DNA of 64,000 nucleotides from Streptomyces sp. NBC_01264 (GCF_026340675.1 NZ_JAPEOX010000001.1:5890001-5954000), one strand, 5' to 3'; counted from the first letter of the stretch, positions 17,728 to 26,462 are shown. Notes: generated by a model not told the origin, from the sequence alone. A program made the numbers and translations.

Positions 17728-18984
17728 GTGGCTGTCCAAGAGATGTCCAGAAGCACCCATACCGCGGCCTGTGCCTGCGAGGACTGCACACGAGAGGGGC
17801 ACCGCCGGGCGGTCGCAGCGTTCCTGGAGAAGCGCGACGAGTTCGCCTCCGGGCAGGGGGTGCCGGCCGCCGTGGCCCACTCCCTCGGGGCCTCCCGCCA
17901 GTGGGTCTCCGACGAGCTGACCCTCTCGGCCCGGATGGTCGCCGACCGGGGCCGGGAGGCGGGCAGCTCCTGGCTCTACCTGTTCTCCCGGCGGGCGGTC
18001 CTCGCCGTGTGGATCGCCGCGGGGGTGCTGCTCCTGGTCCAGGTCGGCACCGCGCTCGGCACCGGCTGGTCCACGACGCGCACCGCCGGGCTGCTGGCCG
18101 CGCTCGTGCTGGCCGCGCTGCTGACGGTGGCGGCCCGCGCGCAGACGGTCCGGGGCGGTCTGCTGGCCCCGCTGGTCGGCGAGGACAACCGGCTGTCCAC
18201 CTCGAAGGTGGTGCCGAGCGCCTGGCTGGTGCTCACCGCCTTCGCGACGCTGCTGCCCGCGCTGCGGCTCGCGGCCTCCTCGCCGGGACCCGAGCGCCAG
18301 GCGCTGTACGAGGGGCTCGCCTTCGACCGGGCGCTGCCGCTGCTGGCGGTGCTCGGGCTGACCTCGGGGGTCGCGGTGCTGGTGCGCCGGGTGGTCTCCG
18401 TACGGATCATGGGGCAGCGGCTGCAGAAGCTGCCGGCGGACCGTCCCACCGGGGCGGACCTGCTGACGGACGACGCGGGCCGGGGTTCCTTCCCGGACGC
18501 CCAGTACGTGCTGGTCTCCACGGTGGTGCTGGCCTTCGCGGCGGTCTCACTGGCCCGGTTCCCGGACCGGCTGCCGGCGCTGCCGTGGGCGCTGGCGCTG
18601 CTGGTGGCGCTGTCGGCGGCCGTGTACCTGGCGGCGAAGTACGCGGAGGGCAGCCGCCCGCTGGTCCTGTCGGTGGTGCGCAGACGCGAGCCCGGGGATC
18701 TGGACGCGGCGATCCGGCCCGGGGACGACATCGAGATCCGCGGACTGGGCTTCGTCCCGCCGGGGGCGCAGACACCGGAGATGCTGGCCCGGCTGGTGGT
18801 CCGGGTGGGCGCGGTCCATGTGCACGTACCGCTGGTCCCGGTGGCGGGCGGTTTCACCAACCCGTCCGACGCCGTACTGACCGTGCCGGTCCCGGCGGAG
18901 GTGGAGCCGGGGCGGATCGAGATCCAGGTCGTCACCGCTGCCGGGGTGGAATCAAACCGGTGCACCATCGACGTGGCCGAGTGA
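17728..18984 (+). CDS. Polytopic membrane protein of unknown function
   Basis: 418 residues from a GTG at 17728; an internal ATG six codons in is a possible alternative. A short cysteine-containing N-terminus (CACEDC) precedes a helical segment with AVAHSLGASRQWVSD, which looks helix-turn-helix-like. About six hydrophobic segments follow between residues 85 and 310. The last 100 residues (from PGDDIEIRGLGFVPPGA) are beta-rich and resemble an IPT/TIG-like or other Ig-like domain, probably outside the membrane. I do not recognise the family. It precedes a DoxX-family gene by only 18 bases, suggesting co-expression. Confidence 0.75.
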   Translation: MAVQEMSRSTHTAACACEDCTREGHRRAVAAFLEKRDEFASGQGVPAAVAHSLGASRQWVSDELTLSARMVADRGREAGSSWLYLFSRRAVLAVWIAAGVLLLVQVGTALGTGWSTTRTAGLLAALVLAALLTVAARAQTVRGGLLAPLVGEDNRLSTSKVVPSAWLVLTAFATLLPALRLAASSPGPERQALYEGLAFDRALPLLAVLGLTSGVAVLVRRVVSVRIMGQRLQKLPADRPTGADLLTDDAGRGSFPDAQYVLVSTVVLAFAAVSLARFPDRLPALPWALALLVALSAAVYLAAKYAEGSRPLVLSVVRRREPGDLDAAIRPGDDIEIRGLGFVPPGAQTPEMLARLVVRVGAVHVHVPLVPVAGGFTNPSDAVLTVPVPAEVEPGRIEIQVVTAAGVESNRCTIDVAE

Positions 18985-19002
18985 AACGGGTACACATAGC
19001 GC

Positions 19003-19542
19003 GTGACCCGAACTGACGTCCCCTCCGGCGCCCCTGACGCACCCACCGGACAGAGCCGCCGGCGCGATCTGTGCGGTCTGCGCGAGCTCGCCGCCCGCCA
19101 CGCGCTCCTGCCCCTGCGGATCTTCCTCGGCGTGACCTTCGTCTACGCCGGCCTGGACAAGCTGACCGACTCCGCCTTCCTCTCCGCCACCGGCAGCGGC
19201 TCCATCGGCGAACTGATGGACGGGGTGCGCGACACCTCGGCGATCCCGGCCATGGTGGACCTGGCCCTGAAGGCGCCCGTCGGCTTCGCCGTGGCCCTGG
19301 CCATCGGGGAACTCCTGGTCGGCCTGGGGGTCCTGGCCGGCCTGCTGACCCGGATCGCCGCCGTCGGCGGGGCGCTGATCTCGCTCAGCCTGTGGCTCAC
19401 CGTCTCCTGGGCGGTGACCCCGTACTACTACGGCAACGACCTGATCTACCTGATGGCCTGGACCCCGCTGATCCTCGCCGGAGCGCCCTACCTCTCGCTG
19501 GACTCGCTGATCCGCTCGCGCCGGTCGCGGCGCACGGCGTAG
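19003..19542 (+). CDS. DoxX-family membrane protein
   Basis: 179 residues from a GTG at 19003, 18 bases after the preceding stop. Four hydrophobic helices are arranged as in DoxX/MauE-like proteins: LLPLRIFLGVTFVYAGLDKL (the typical first helix with the GLDKL motif), then PVGFAVALAIGELLVGLGVLAG, a third helix and a YLMAWTPLILAGA helix, with a basic C-terminus (RSRRSRR). DoxX proteins are small membrane proteins linked to redox or thiol stress in actinobacteria; the actual reaction is not established. Its last 55 bases overlap the 3' end of the convergent minus-strand gene at 19488-19712. Confidence 0.85.
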   Translation: MTRTDVPSGAPDAPTGQSRRRDLCGLRELAARHALLPLRIFLGVTFVYAGLDKLTDSAFLSATGSGSIGELMDGVRDTSAIPAMVDLALKAPVGFAVALAIGELLVGLGVLAGLLTRIAAVGGALISLSLWLTVSWAVTPYYYGNDLIYLMAWTPLILAGAPYLSLDSLIRSRRSRRTA

Positions 19543-19712
19543 GTCACCAGCCCCACGACGGCCGCGAAGGCCAGACCGCCCGCGGCCATCATGAGGACGA
19601 AGAACCAGGGCGGATCGGCCTCGCCGGCCGCGCCGAGGAGATAGAGCACCCCGGCCGCCATCAGGACCAGTCCCGCGATCAGCCGTCCCGGCTGGAACTC
19701 ATGACGCCGCAC
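19488..19712 (-). CDS. Small two-helix membrane protein coupled to the PspC gene
   Basis: 74 residues. The GTG at 19712 is favoured because GGAGG lies 7 bases upstream on the minus strand and the start overlaps the last codons of the preceding PspC gene, whose stop is at 19699-19701; this implies translational coupling. Two hydrophobic helices (LIAGLVLMAAGVLYLLG and a second AAGGLAFAAVVGLVTY) are followed by a basic tail VRRDRRER. The first helix carries the GRLIAGLVLMAAGVLYLL pattern often found in small proteins beside PspC/LiaF-like genes. Its 3' end overlaps the convergent DoxX gene. Function unknown; probably a partner of the PspC protein. Confidence 0.7.
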   Translation of the reverse strand: MRRHEFQPGRLIAGLVLMAAGVLYLLGAAGEADPPWFFVLMMAAGGLAFAAVVGLVTYAVRRDRRERISESSER

Positions 19713-21087
19713 GGGCCACCTCCACCTGTCCCACACCCGCGCTCAGGTGCAGCTCGATCGTGCCGCCGGCCTTGGTGCCCGATTCGGGGGGCAGGGTCGC
19801 CGTCCGGGTCTCGGTGCGGTTGCGCACCCGTATGTCCTCGCCGTTGTCGCCCGGCATCTGGATGTCGCCCAGCCTGATCGTCGCCTCCGTCTTCGCGGTG
19901 ACCTCCCTCGGGAGGATCACCCGCAGCCGGCCCGCGTCGATGGAGGCGCGGACGGGGATGGTCGTGCCCTTGGGCACGTCCACGTGGCTGAGGTCCAAGG
20001 TGGCGAGCCCGGTGCCCGCCTCGTACACCGGAGCCACCTCGGACACCGCGGTCGGATGCCAGTCCACGACGCGCCAGTCGGTGCTGATGTCCTTCGGCAG
20101 CGCGACCGCCCCGGCCAGCAGGACGGCCGTGATCACCGAGAGGAGGATCGTGCCGAAGCCCGTGCGGCCCTTGAACGAACTCACCGCGAGCCCCAGGCCG
20201 AAGACGGCGAGGCCGGCGGCGAAGCCGACCTGCAGGGCATGGCTCAGGGTGCTGCCTTCCCAGACCGCGGCGGTGGCTGTGCTCCCGGCCAGCGCGGCCA
20301 GCACGAACACCCGGCCGCCGATGCCGCCCGGGTGCTCCCCGGAGACGCGCTCCCGGAACGGCGGAGCCGTGGCCGGGCCGCTGCCGGGGGCGACCTCGGG
20401 CGAGTCCTCGGGGCCCCACAGGTACCCCGTCGAACCGACCGGCCCGGTCGTGCCGTCCTTGACCAGCGGATCCCGCCACCAGGACGGGCCGCCGGGCGTG
20501 GGCGGCGCCTGGGTCTCGGGCGGCGCCGGACTGTGCGCGGTGCGGTGCCCCGTGCGGGTCGCCGCCGGGTACACGAACTCGGCGCCCGGCGCGGCCTTCT
20601 CCTCGGGAGCCGCGCCGGACCCGCTCCGCCGCCGCTGCGACCAGTACGCCGCGCCGCCCAGGGCCAGGACGGCCAGGACGGAGAAGACCGCCAGGCCGCC
20701 GTTGTCCAGCATCGACAGGAACAGGGCGCAGCCCACCAGCGCGGCGAACACCGCCGCCAGCGTCGAGCCCTCGACCCGGCCGGTCAGCAGCTTCTTCACC
20801 TCGCTGTCCTCCTCGCCCTCCTGGGGCAGGAGCAGCCACGCGAAGCCGTAGAAGATCAGGCCGACGCCGCCGGTGACGGCGAGGACGCCGAGCACGATCC
20901 GGAAGATCACCGGGTCGAGACCGAAGTACCGGCCCAGCCCGCCGCACACGCCCGCGAGCACCTTGTCGCGCTTGGTGCGGCGCAGGGGAGGGCGCTCGGC
21001 GAGCGGCGAAGCGGAGCCGGCGCCCGGGCCGGCCGCGCTCCGGCCGGCTCCAGCGTCCGGCGGCGGGGAATCGTGTACTTCGGTCAT
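19699..21087 (-). CDS. PspC-domain membrane protein with C-terminal beta domain
   Basis: 462 residues from the ATG at 21087 (a GTG 12 codons upstream, at 21123, is less likely). A Pro-rich N-terminus leads into a PspC domain (about 35-95; KVLAGVCGGLGRYFGLDPVIFRIV and a hydrophobic FYGFAWLLLP segment). About four further membrane helices follow, and finally a beta-rich domain (about 340-460, LDLSHVDVPKGTTIPVRASI onward) resembling the DUF2807/LiaF-type C-terminal domain. PspC/LiaF proteins regulate envelope-stress two-component systems at the membrane. The divergent neighbour is a PspC-histidine kinase, which supports a sensor-regulator partnership here. No clear Shine-Dalgarno is present at the start. 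Confidence 0.82.
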   Translation of the reverse strand: MTEVHDSPPPDAGAGRSAAGPGAGSASPLAERPPLRRTKRDKVLAGVCGGLGRYFGLDPVIFRIVLGVLAVTGGVGLIFYGFAWLLLPQEGEEDSEVKKLLTGRVEGSTLAAVFAALVGCALFLSMLDNGGLAVFSVLAVLALGGAAYWSQRRRSGSGAAPEEKAAPGAEFVYPAATRTGHRTAHSPAPPETQAPPTPGGPSWWRDPLVKDGTTGPVGSTGYLWGPEDSPEVAPGSGPATAPPFRERVSGEHPGGIGGRVFVLAALAGSTATAAVWEGSTLSHALQVGFAAGLAVFGLGLAVSSFKGRTGFGTILLSVITAVLLAGAVALPKDISTDWRVVDWHPTAVSEVAPVYEAGTGLATLDLSHVDVPKGTTIPVRASIDAGRLRVILPREVTAKTEATIRLGDIQMPGDNGEDIRVRNRTETRTATLPPESGTKAGGTIELHLSAGVGQVEVARAAS

Positions 21088-21152
21088 GCGTACATGGTGA
21101 CGGTCCGGCGGCGCCGCGGGCATCCGGATCTACCCTGGCGCAACCCTGATAT

Positions 21153-21173
21153 CCCCCCGAGAGAACTGGGGGG
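21153..21173. promoter_or_regulatory. Inverted repeat between the divergent PspC genes
   Basis: CCCCCC (21153-21158) and GGGGGG (21168-21173) flank GAGAGAACT in the 131-bp divergent promoter region. It could be an operator for the downstream response regulator or part of a 5' leader; no firm -10/-35 was assigned. Confidence 0.3.
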
Positions 21174-21218
21174 CTGCCCTGATGCCACGGGCGCCGCGCG
21201 CGTGTGACCATCGGTGAC

Positions 21219-22514
21219 ATGCCCGTAGCAGCCGCCCCCCGCCCGCCGTACGCACCGGACTCCGACGAGACGCCGCAGCGCAAGCTCTACCGCAGCGCCG
21301 ACGGCCGGATGCTCGGCGGAGTCGCGCGCGGCCTCGCCGGGCACCTGGGCCTGCCCGTCGTCTGGGTCCGGCTCGCCTTCCTCGGCCTGCTCATGTGGGG
21401 CGACGGACTCGGCGTGCTGCTCTACGCCGCGTTCTGGGTCTTCGTACCGCTCGGCGTCGGCGGCCGCAGCGGCCACCGCTCCTACTTCGACACCCTCCCC
21501 GACGGCACCCGGCGGCTGCGCAAGCCCGAGCGGGGCCAGATCACCGCGCTGATCGCGCTGTGCGTCGGCGCGGGCATCTTCATCTCCAAGGTCCAGGTCG
21601 GCGGCAGCTCCGGACGGTACGTGTGGCCGACCCTGCTCGTCGGAGCCGGCGTGGTCCTCGTCTGGCGCCAGGCCGACAACGCCCGCCGCGCCCACTGGAA
21701 CGCGGCCGCCGGCCGGCACGCCCGGCTGCTGCAGGCCGCCCGCGCGCTCGCGGGCGTCGCCCTGGTCGGCGTGGGCCTGACCGTCTTCATCGTGGTCCGA
21801 GGCTCCGCCGCCCAGCTGGGCAACGTCCTGACCGCCACCCTCGCCGTCCTCGTCGGTGTCGCCCTCCTGGCGGGACCCTGGCTGATCCGGATGACCCAGG
21901 ACCTCTCCGAGGAGCGCCTGATGCGCATCCGCGCCCAGGAGCGCGCCGAGGTGGCCGCCCACGTCCACGACTCCGTACTGCACACCCTCACCCTGATCCA
22001 GCGCAACGCCGAGGACGTCGGCGAGGTGCGCCGCCTCGCCCGGGCCCAGGAGCGGGAGCTGCGCAACTGGCTGTACAAGCCCGAGGGCACCGGCAAGGAC
22101 GAGGGCGAGGAGCCGACGACGCTGGCCGAGGCGGTGAAGAAGACCGCCGCCGAGGTGGAGGACCACCACGGGGTCCAGATCGAGGTGGTCGTCGTCGGCG
22201 ACTGCCCCCTCGACGAGAAGCTGGCCGCACAGATGCAGGCCGCGCGCGAGGCGATGGTCAATGCCGCCAAGTACGGTGGCGACGGCGGTCCCGTCCAGGT
22301 GTACGCCGAGGTGGAGGGCCAGACGGTGTTCGTGTCCGTACGGGACCGCGGACCGGGCTTCGACATGGACGCGGTACCGGACGACCGCATGGGCGTACGA
22401 GAATCGATCATCGGCCGGATGCAGCGCAACGGCGGGACCGCGCGACTGCGGTCCGCGCCCGACGGCGGCACGGAAGTCGAGCTGGAGATGGAGAGGGCGG
22501 CGAAGGCAGCATGA
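21219..22514 (+). CDS. PspC-domain sensor histidine kinase
   Basis: 431 residues from the ATG at 21219 (GTG at 21204 possible). The N-terminal PspC domain (KLYRSADGRMLGGVARGLAG) is fused to several membrane helices between about residues 60 and 210. A HisKA_3-type dimerisation domain follows with the H-box AAHVHDSVLHTL, in which the first His of the HD pair is the predicted phosphorylation site. The ATPase domain has an N-box-like AREAMVNAAKYGG, the G1 box VRDRGPGFD and a final DGGTEVELEME strand. It belongs to the NarL-partner (HPK7-like) class and should phosphorylate the response regulator encoded immediately downstream, whose start overlaps its stop (ATGA). Fusion of PspC to the kinase suggests it senses membrane stress. 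Confidence 0.88.
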   Translation: MPVAAAPRPPYAPDSDETPQRKLYRSADGRMLGGVARGLAGHLGLPVVWVRLAFLGLLMWGDGLGVLLYAAFWVFVPLGVGGRSGHRSYFDTLPDGTRRLRKPERGQITALIALCVGAGIFISKVQVGGSSGRYVWPTLLVGAGVVLVWRQADNARRAHWNAAAGRHARLLQAARALAGVALVGVGLTVFIVVRGSAAQLGNVLTATLAVLVGVALLAGPWLIRMTQDLSEERLMRIRAQERAEVAAHVHDSVLHTLTLIQRNAEDVGEVRRLARAQERELRNWLYKPEGTGKDEGEEPTTLAEAVKKTAAEVEDHHGVQIEVVVVGDCPLDEKLAAQMQAAREAMVNAAKYGGDGGPVQVYAEVEGQTVFVSVRDRGPGFDMDAVPDDRMGVRESIIGRMQRNGGTARLRSAPDGGTEVELEMERAAKAA

Positions 22515-23206
22515 CCGAGGACAGCGCGAGCACCGGCGGCGTGACCAGGAGGGTCCGGGTGGTGCTCGTCGACGACCACCGGATGTTCCGCACCGGGGTA
22601 CAGGCCGAGATCGGCGAGACCGAGCGGACCGGGGTCGAGGTCGTCGGCGAGGCCGCCGACGTGGACCAGGCCGTCACCGTCATCACCGCCACCCGCCCCG
22701 AGGTGGTGCTCCTCGACGTCCACCTGCCCGGTGGCGGCGGCGTCGAGGTCCTGCGCCGCTGCGCCCCGCTGATGGGCGCCGTCGAGGACCCGGTGCGGTT
22801 CCTGGCCCTGTCGGTGTCGGACGCCGCCGAGGACGTCATCGGAGTCATCCGGGGCGGCGCCCGCGGCTACGTCACCAAGACCATCACCGGCACCGACCTG
22901 GTGGACTCGGTCTTCCGCGTCCAGGACGGGGACGCGGTGTTCTCGCCGCGCCTCGCGGGCTTCGTGCTCGACGCCTTCGCCTCCACGGACGCCCCGCCGG
23001 TCGACGAGGACCTGGACCGCCTCACCCAGCGCGAGCGCGAGGTGCTGCGGCTGATCGCGCGCGGGTACGCGTACAAGGAGATCGCCAAGCAGCTGTTCAT
23101 CTCGGTCAAGACGGTGGAATCCCACGTCTCGGCGGTGCTGCGCAAGCTCCAGCTCTCCAACCGCCACGAGCTGACCCGCTGGGCGACGGCCCGCCGGCTG
23201 ATCTGA
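22511..23206 (+). CDS. LuxR/NarL-family response regulator
   Basis: 231 residues. The start overlaps the kinase stop in an ATGA junction, so the pair is translationally coupled. The receiver domain (about 17-140) has the acidic pair VDDH, the phospho-acceptor Asp in VVLLDVHLPG, the Thr/Ser-type LALSVSD and the conserved Lys in YVTKTI. The C-terminal LuxR helix-turn-helix (about 165-225) has LTQREREVLRLIARGYAYKE and VKTVESHVSAVLRKLQ. It would bind DNA when phosphorylated by the PspC-kinase. Plausible targets are its own divergent promoter region and the PspC gene across it. Confidence 0.93.
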   Translation: MTEDSASTGGVTRRVRVVLVDDHRMFRTGVQAEIGETERTGVEVVGEAADVDQAVTVITATRPEVVLLDVHLPGGGGVEVLRRCAPLMGAVEDPVRFLALSVSDAAEDVIGVIRGGARGYVTKTITGTDLVDSVFRVQDGDAVFSPRLAGFVLDAFASTDAPPVDEDLDRLTQREREVLRLIARGYAYKEIAKQLFISVKTVESHVSAVLRKLQLSNRHELTRWATARRLI

Positions 23207-23228
23207 CCGCGGGTCGCCACCCCGGAGT

Positions 23229-24296
23229 TCAGGCGGGCCGCGAGGCGCCGGCCCAGGGCATCGAGTCCACCGGGGCGACGCGGACCGTGGAGCCGGGGCG
23301 CGGGGCGTGGATCATCTGGCCGTTGCCGATGTACATGCCGACGTGCGTGACGCCCGAGTAGAAGAACACCAGGTCGCCGGGGGCCAGCGCGTCGCGCGAG
23401 ATCCGCCGTCCCGCGTTGATCTGCGTGTAGGTGGTGCGCGGCAGCGAGACCCCGGCCGCGCGCCAGGCGGCCTGGGTCAGACCGGAGCAGTCGTAGGAGC
23501 CCGGGCCCGTCGCCCCCCACACGTACGGCTTGCCGATCGCCCCGTACGCGAAGGCCACCGCGCGGGCCGCGCGGGAGCCGTCGGAGGGCGGCGGAGCCTG
23601 GGTGGCGGGGCCGCTCGAGGCGGGGCCGCTCGGGGTCGGGCCGGCCGAGCGGGCCTCGTAGGCCGCACGCTGCTCGGCCGTCAGCTTGGCCAGCAGCCGC
23701 TGCGCGGCGGTCAGCTTCTCCTCGATCTCGACCTTGTGGCCCGCGAGTTCGCGCTGCCGGGACCGTAGCTCGACGAGGCGCCCGGTGGCCTGGTCCTTGA
23801 GCTTCCCGACCTCGTCGAGCCCCCGCCGCACGGCCGAGATCTCGGCCGCGTTGCGGTTCCCGGCGCGGGTGATGAGCGCGGCCCGGTCCAGGTACTCCTG
23901 CGGATCGTCGGACATCGCGAGCTGTACGGCGGCGCCCAGCGTGCCGCTGCGGTACTGGGTCGCGGCCAGCGAACCGAGGGCGGAGCGGGCCGTGTTGAGC
24001 CGGTCGGTCTTGCGGGCGGTCTCGTCCCGCAGTCCGTCGAGCGCGCGCTGCGCCTCGTCGGCCTTCTCCTTCGCCCCGTTGTACCGCTCCGTCGCGGCCT
24101 CGGCCTCCTCGTAGAGCCGGTCCATCTCCGCCTTGACCTGTGAGGGCGTCGGCTGCGGATCGGCGTGGGACGTGCCTTCGAACGCGGTGGCGGTGGCAGC
24201 GCCCGCGAGGGCGAGGGTGGCGGCGGTGGTGCGTACGGTGCTCCGTGCCGTGCCGCCGTTGAGCGGGCGCTGCCTGGGCTTTCGATGACTGGCCAC
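23229..24296 (-). CDS. Secreted NlpC/P60 peptidoglycan hydrolase
   Basis: 355 residues from a GTG at 24296 with GTGAGG upstream. A signal peptide (basic MASHRKPRQRP, hydrophobic core, cleavage near SHA) exports it. Residues 45-200 are a long coiled coil (DRLYEEAEAATERYNGAKEK onward), the usual partner of NlpC/P60 domains in RipA-like hydrolases. The catalytic domain (about 240-355) has YDCSGLTQAAW with the nucleophile Cys, HVGMYIG with the His, and IHAPRPG. It should cleave the D-Glu to diamino-acid bond of cell-wall stem peptides. A second protein of the same architecture is encoded at 27506. It lies downstream of the class F sortase gene on the same strand, with 137 bases between them. Confidence 0.93.
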   Translation of the reverse strand: MASHRKPRQRPLNGGTARSTVRTTAATLALAGAATATAFEGTSHADPQPTPSQVKAEMDRLYEEAEAATERYNGAKEKADEAQRALDGLRDETARKTDRLNTARSALGSLAATQYRSGTLGAAVQLAMSDDPQEYLDRAALITRAGNRNAAEISAVRRGLDEVGKLKDQATGRLVELRSRQRELAGHKVEIEEKLTAAQRLLAKLTAEQRAAYEARSAGPTPSGPASSGPATQAPPPSDGSRAARAVAFAYGAIGKPYVWGATGPGSYDCSGLTQAAWRAAGVSLPRTTYTQINAGRRISRDALAPGDLVFFYSGVTHVGMYIGNGQMIHAPRPGSTVRVAPVDSMPWAGASRPA

Positions 24297-24336
24297 GAGG
24301 GCCTCACGTCCTTCCTCCGTCGGTGCTTGGGGGAGG

Positions 24337-24343
24337 ACGCTAG
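24337..24343 (-). promoter_or_regulatory. CTAGCGT -10-like element upstream of the first NlpC/P60 gene
   Basis: On the minus strand CTAGCGT lies 40 bases before the GTG. The same heptamer occurs upstream of the surface protein gene (27321-27327) and the second NlpC/P60 gene (28601-28607). TAGCGT fits TANNNT. No shared -35 could be seen. Confidence 0.4.
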
Positions 24344-24433
24344 ACCCGAAGGTAACGGGCAGATGACGAGATGATCGGAAGTGGCCGTACGTGACTGGAC
24401 CTGGTGGTTCGGGTGTCCGTACCTGGGTCGGCT

Positions 24434-25093
24434 CTATCCGCGGATCTCCGTCAGGCGGGCGAAGACGACCACATTGCCGTCGTAGCCGTCCCTCTTCGAG
24501 AAGCCGCCGCCGCAGGTGATCACGCGGAGTTCGGGGGCGCCCTTGGGGCCGTAGATCCGCGTCGCCGGGAAGTCGTTCTTACCCACGACCTCGATGCCGT
24601 AGACCGTGAACACGGCGGTGCGGCCGTCCTGTCGGTCCACCTCGATGTGCCGGCCCCGCTCGAGCGAGCCGAGGGTGTAGAAGACGGCCGGACCCTGCTC
24701 GTTGTCCACGTGACCGTCGATCACCGCCGTGCCCCGGGTGCCCGGGGCGGGGGAGCCCCCGTACCAGCCGGCCAGATTCCTGTCCTGCGGCGGCGGGGCG
24801 TCCACCCAGCCCTCGGCGTCGAGTCCGACGCGCGTGACGGGGGCGTCGACCTGTACGGCCGGGATCCGGATCCGGGTCGGCGGGGAGTACTTCAGCGGCT
24901 GCGGGGCCGGCGGGAGGCGGCGCGCGGCCTCGTCGTGGGCCGGGTCACTGACCAGGGAGGCTGCCTGCGCGGGCTGCGGCGGACCGCCGTTCAGGTCGAG
25001 CCCGTTGGTGAGGAGGAAGGTGCCGCTGAGGGCGACCACGGCAACGACGCCCCAGCCGCCGCGAGGCTTCGTACGCTCCTGGGGGCGGGGCAT
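24434..25093 (-). CDS. Class F sortase
   Basis: 219 residues. The ATG at 25093 is preferred over upstream in-frame starts because GGAAGGAG lies 8 bases before it. Upstream codons are poorly GC3-biased and contain a terminator-like hairpin. An N-terminal membrane anchor (VVAVVALSGTFLLTNGL) is followed by the sortase barrel: IPAVQVDAPVTRVG, the catalytic His in AVIDGHVDN, the Cys in LRVITCGGG and an Arg in FARLTEIR. Sortases join sorting-signal proteins to peptidoglycan or act as proteases; class F enzymes lie outside the cell, anchored by the N-terminus. The adjacent gene (26705-27241) for a surface protein is its likely partner, now separated by an IS110 element. Confidence 0.88.
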   Translation of the reverse strand: MPRPQERTKPRGGWGVVAVVALSGTFLLTNGLDLNGGPPQPAQAASLVSDPAHDEAARRLPPAPQPLKYSPPTRIRIPAVQVDAPVTRVGLDAEGWVDAPPPQDRNLAGWYGGSPAPGTRGTAVIDGHVDNEQGPAVFYTLGSLERGRHIEVDRQDGRTAVFTVYGIEVVGKNDFPATRIYGPKGAPELRVITCGGGFSKRDGYDGNVVVFARLTEIRG

Positions 25094-25150
25094 GACGCGC
25101 GCTCCTTCCGGGGGTGCGGGTGCGTGTGGTGGGGGTGCGGGGGTACTGGA

Positions 25151-25192
25151 CCGGGCCCGTCCGGTCGCCAGGGGCGGGGCGGACGGGCCCGG
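25151..25192 (-). terminator. Hairpin between the IS element and the sortase gene
   Basis: CCGGGCCCGTCCG (25151-25163) and CGGACGGGCCCGG (25180-25192) form a perfect 13-bp stem with a 16-base loop. Before the IS110 insertion this would have been the terminator or attenuator between the surface protein gene and the sortase gene. Confidence 0.65.
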
Positions 25193-25235
25193 CGGTTCAG
25201 GGGGCCGGTGGTCAGACATCCCATGCCGTTTCATG

Positions 25236-26462
25236 TCAAGAGGGATAGAGCTGGGCGTGGTGTGACCAGGCGGTTGCTTCGTCGTAGTGGGTGCGGGTTT
25301 TGAGGCATCCGTGGAGGATGCCGACGAGGCGGTTTCCGACCTGGCGGAGGGCAGGGTTGTAGCCGGCGTCGCGGGCGCGCTGCTTGTCGTAGTAGCGGCG
25401 GGCGCCGGGTGAGGTGTTCAGCGCGGAGAACGCCTGGAGTTGCAGGGCCGAGGCGAGGCGGTTGTTGCGGACGTAGCGGGCCTGGACGGTGTGGCTCTTG
25501 CCGGAGGCCCGGGTGATAGGGCTGGTCCCGGCGTAGTTCTTGCGGGCCTTCGCGTTGTCGTAGCGGGTGGGGTCGTCCCCGAACTCGGCGAGCACCCGGG
25601 CGCCGGTGATCTCCGCGATGCCGGGCATCGAGAGGTAGATCTCAGCGTCCGGGTGCTCAAGAAAATGTGCCTTCACCTGCCTTTCGAGCTCGGCTATCTG
25701 CTCGTTCAGACTGATCAGCAGGCGCGCGTGGGCTGTCGCGGCGGCCGCGTAGGCGGCGGTCACCGGTTCGGGCAGACCGAGGTGTTCTTCTCGCAGCGCG
25801 GTCTGGATCGTGGCGGCTTTCTGGGGCCGGTTGTGCCGGCGGTGGCGGGTCAGGACCGCGGTGATCTGGGGGCGCGTCAGCTTCGCCGCGGTGGCGGGCG
25901 TGGGCGCCTTGATCAGCAGCTCCAGTGCGTCCGTGCTGGTCAGCGCCAAGTCGGCGTAGGCGTCCAGGGCCGCGGGGAAGTACTCGCGCAGCGTATTGCG
26001 CAGCCGCTGGAAGGTGCGGGTGCGTTCCCAGATCAGTGTCTGGTGGGCACGGGCGACGACCTTCACGGCCTGGGCCTGCTCGCTGTCTCCAGCGACGGGC
26101 CGCAACTGGTCACGGTCGATACGGACCATGTCTGCCAGCGCGTGCGCATCGCCTTTATCGCTCTTGGCGCCGGAGGTTCCGTAGCGTTCCTTGAACCGGT
26201 TGACCTGCCTCGGGTTGATCGCGAACACCTGGTAGCCGGAGGCGATCAGGGCCTGCACCCACGGGCCGCGATCGGTCTCGATCCCCACCACCACCTCGGC
26301 GGAGTCCACATCCGCGCCACCGTACTTCGCGATGAGCGCGTGCAGTTTCGCGATGCCCTCCACCCCCTCGGGCAGGGTCGCGACGGCCAGCTTGCGGCCC
26401 GTCCCGTCCTGGACCTCGACATCGTGATGGTCTTCGGCCCAGTCGTCACCGATCAGCAGCAA
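25236..26462 (-). CDS. IS110-family transposase (DEDD/serine recombinase)
   Basis: About 408 residues if started at the TTG at 26462, which follows GGGAGAG at 5 bases; the frame stays open upstream to 26645, so the true start is uncertain. The N-terminal RuvC-like domain has LLLIGDDWAEDHH with the first catalytic Asp, VVVGIETDRGPW and GAKSDKGDAHALADM with further acidic residues. A coiled coil leads to the C-terminal transposase_20 domain, YLSMPGIAEITGARVLAEFGD, and the AGTSPITRASGKS segment carrying the conserved Ser. IS110 enzymes recombine circular element junctions with target DNA guided by a bridge RNA. All motifs are intact, so the element may be active. Confidence 0.92.
   Translation of the reverse strand: MLLIGDDWAEDHHDVEVQDGTGRKLAVATLPEGVEGIAKLHALIAKYGGADVDSAEVVVGIETDRGPWVQALIASGYQVFAINPRQVNRFKERYGTSGAKSDKGDAHALADMVRIDRDQLRPVAGDSEQAQAVKVVARAHQTLIWERTRTFQRLRNTLREYFPAALDAYADLALTSTDALELLIKAPTPATAAKLTRPQITAVLTRHRRHNRPQKAATIQTALREEHLGLPEPVTAAYAAAATAHARLLISLNEQIAELERQVKAHFLEHPDAEIYLSMPGIAEITGARVLAEFGDDPTRYDNAKARKNYAGTSPITRASGKSHTVQARYVRNNRLASALQLQAFSALNTSPGARRYYDKQRARDAGYNPALRQVGNRLVGILHGCLKTRTHYDEATAWSHHAQLYPS

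Noticed and set aside
24434..25219. Longer sortase reading frame starting at 25219 or 25234
   Set aside because: The upstream part contains a 13-bp terminator-like hairpin and low GC3, and a strong ribosome binding site precedes the ATG at 25093.
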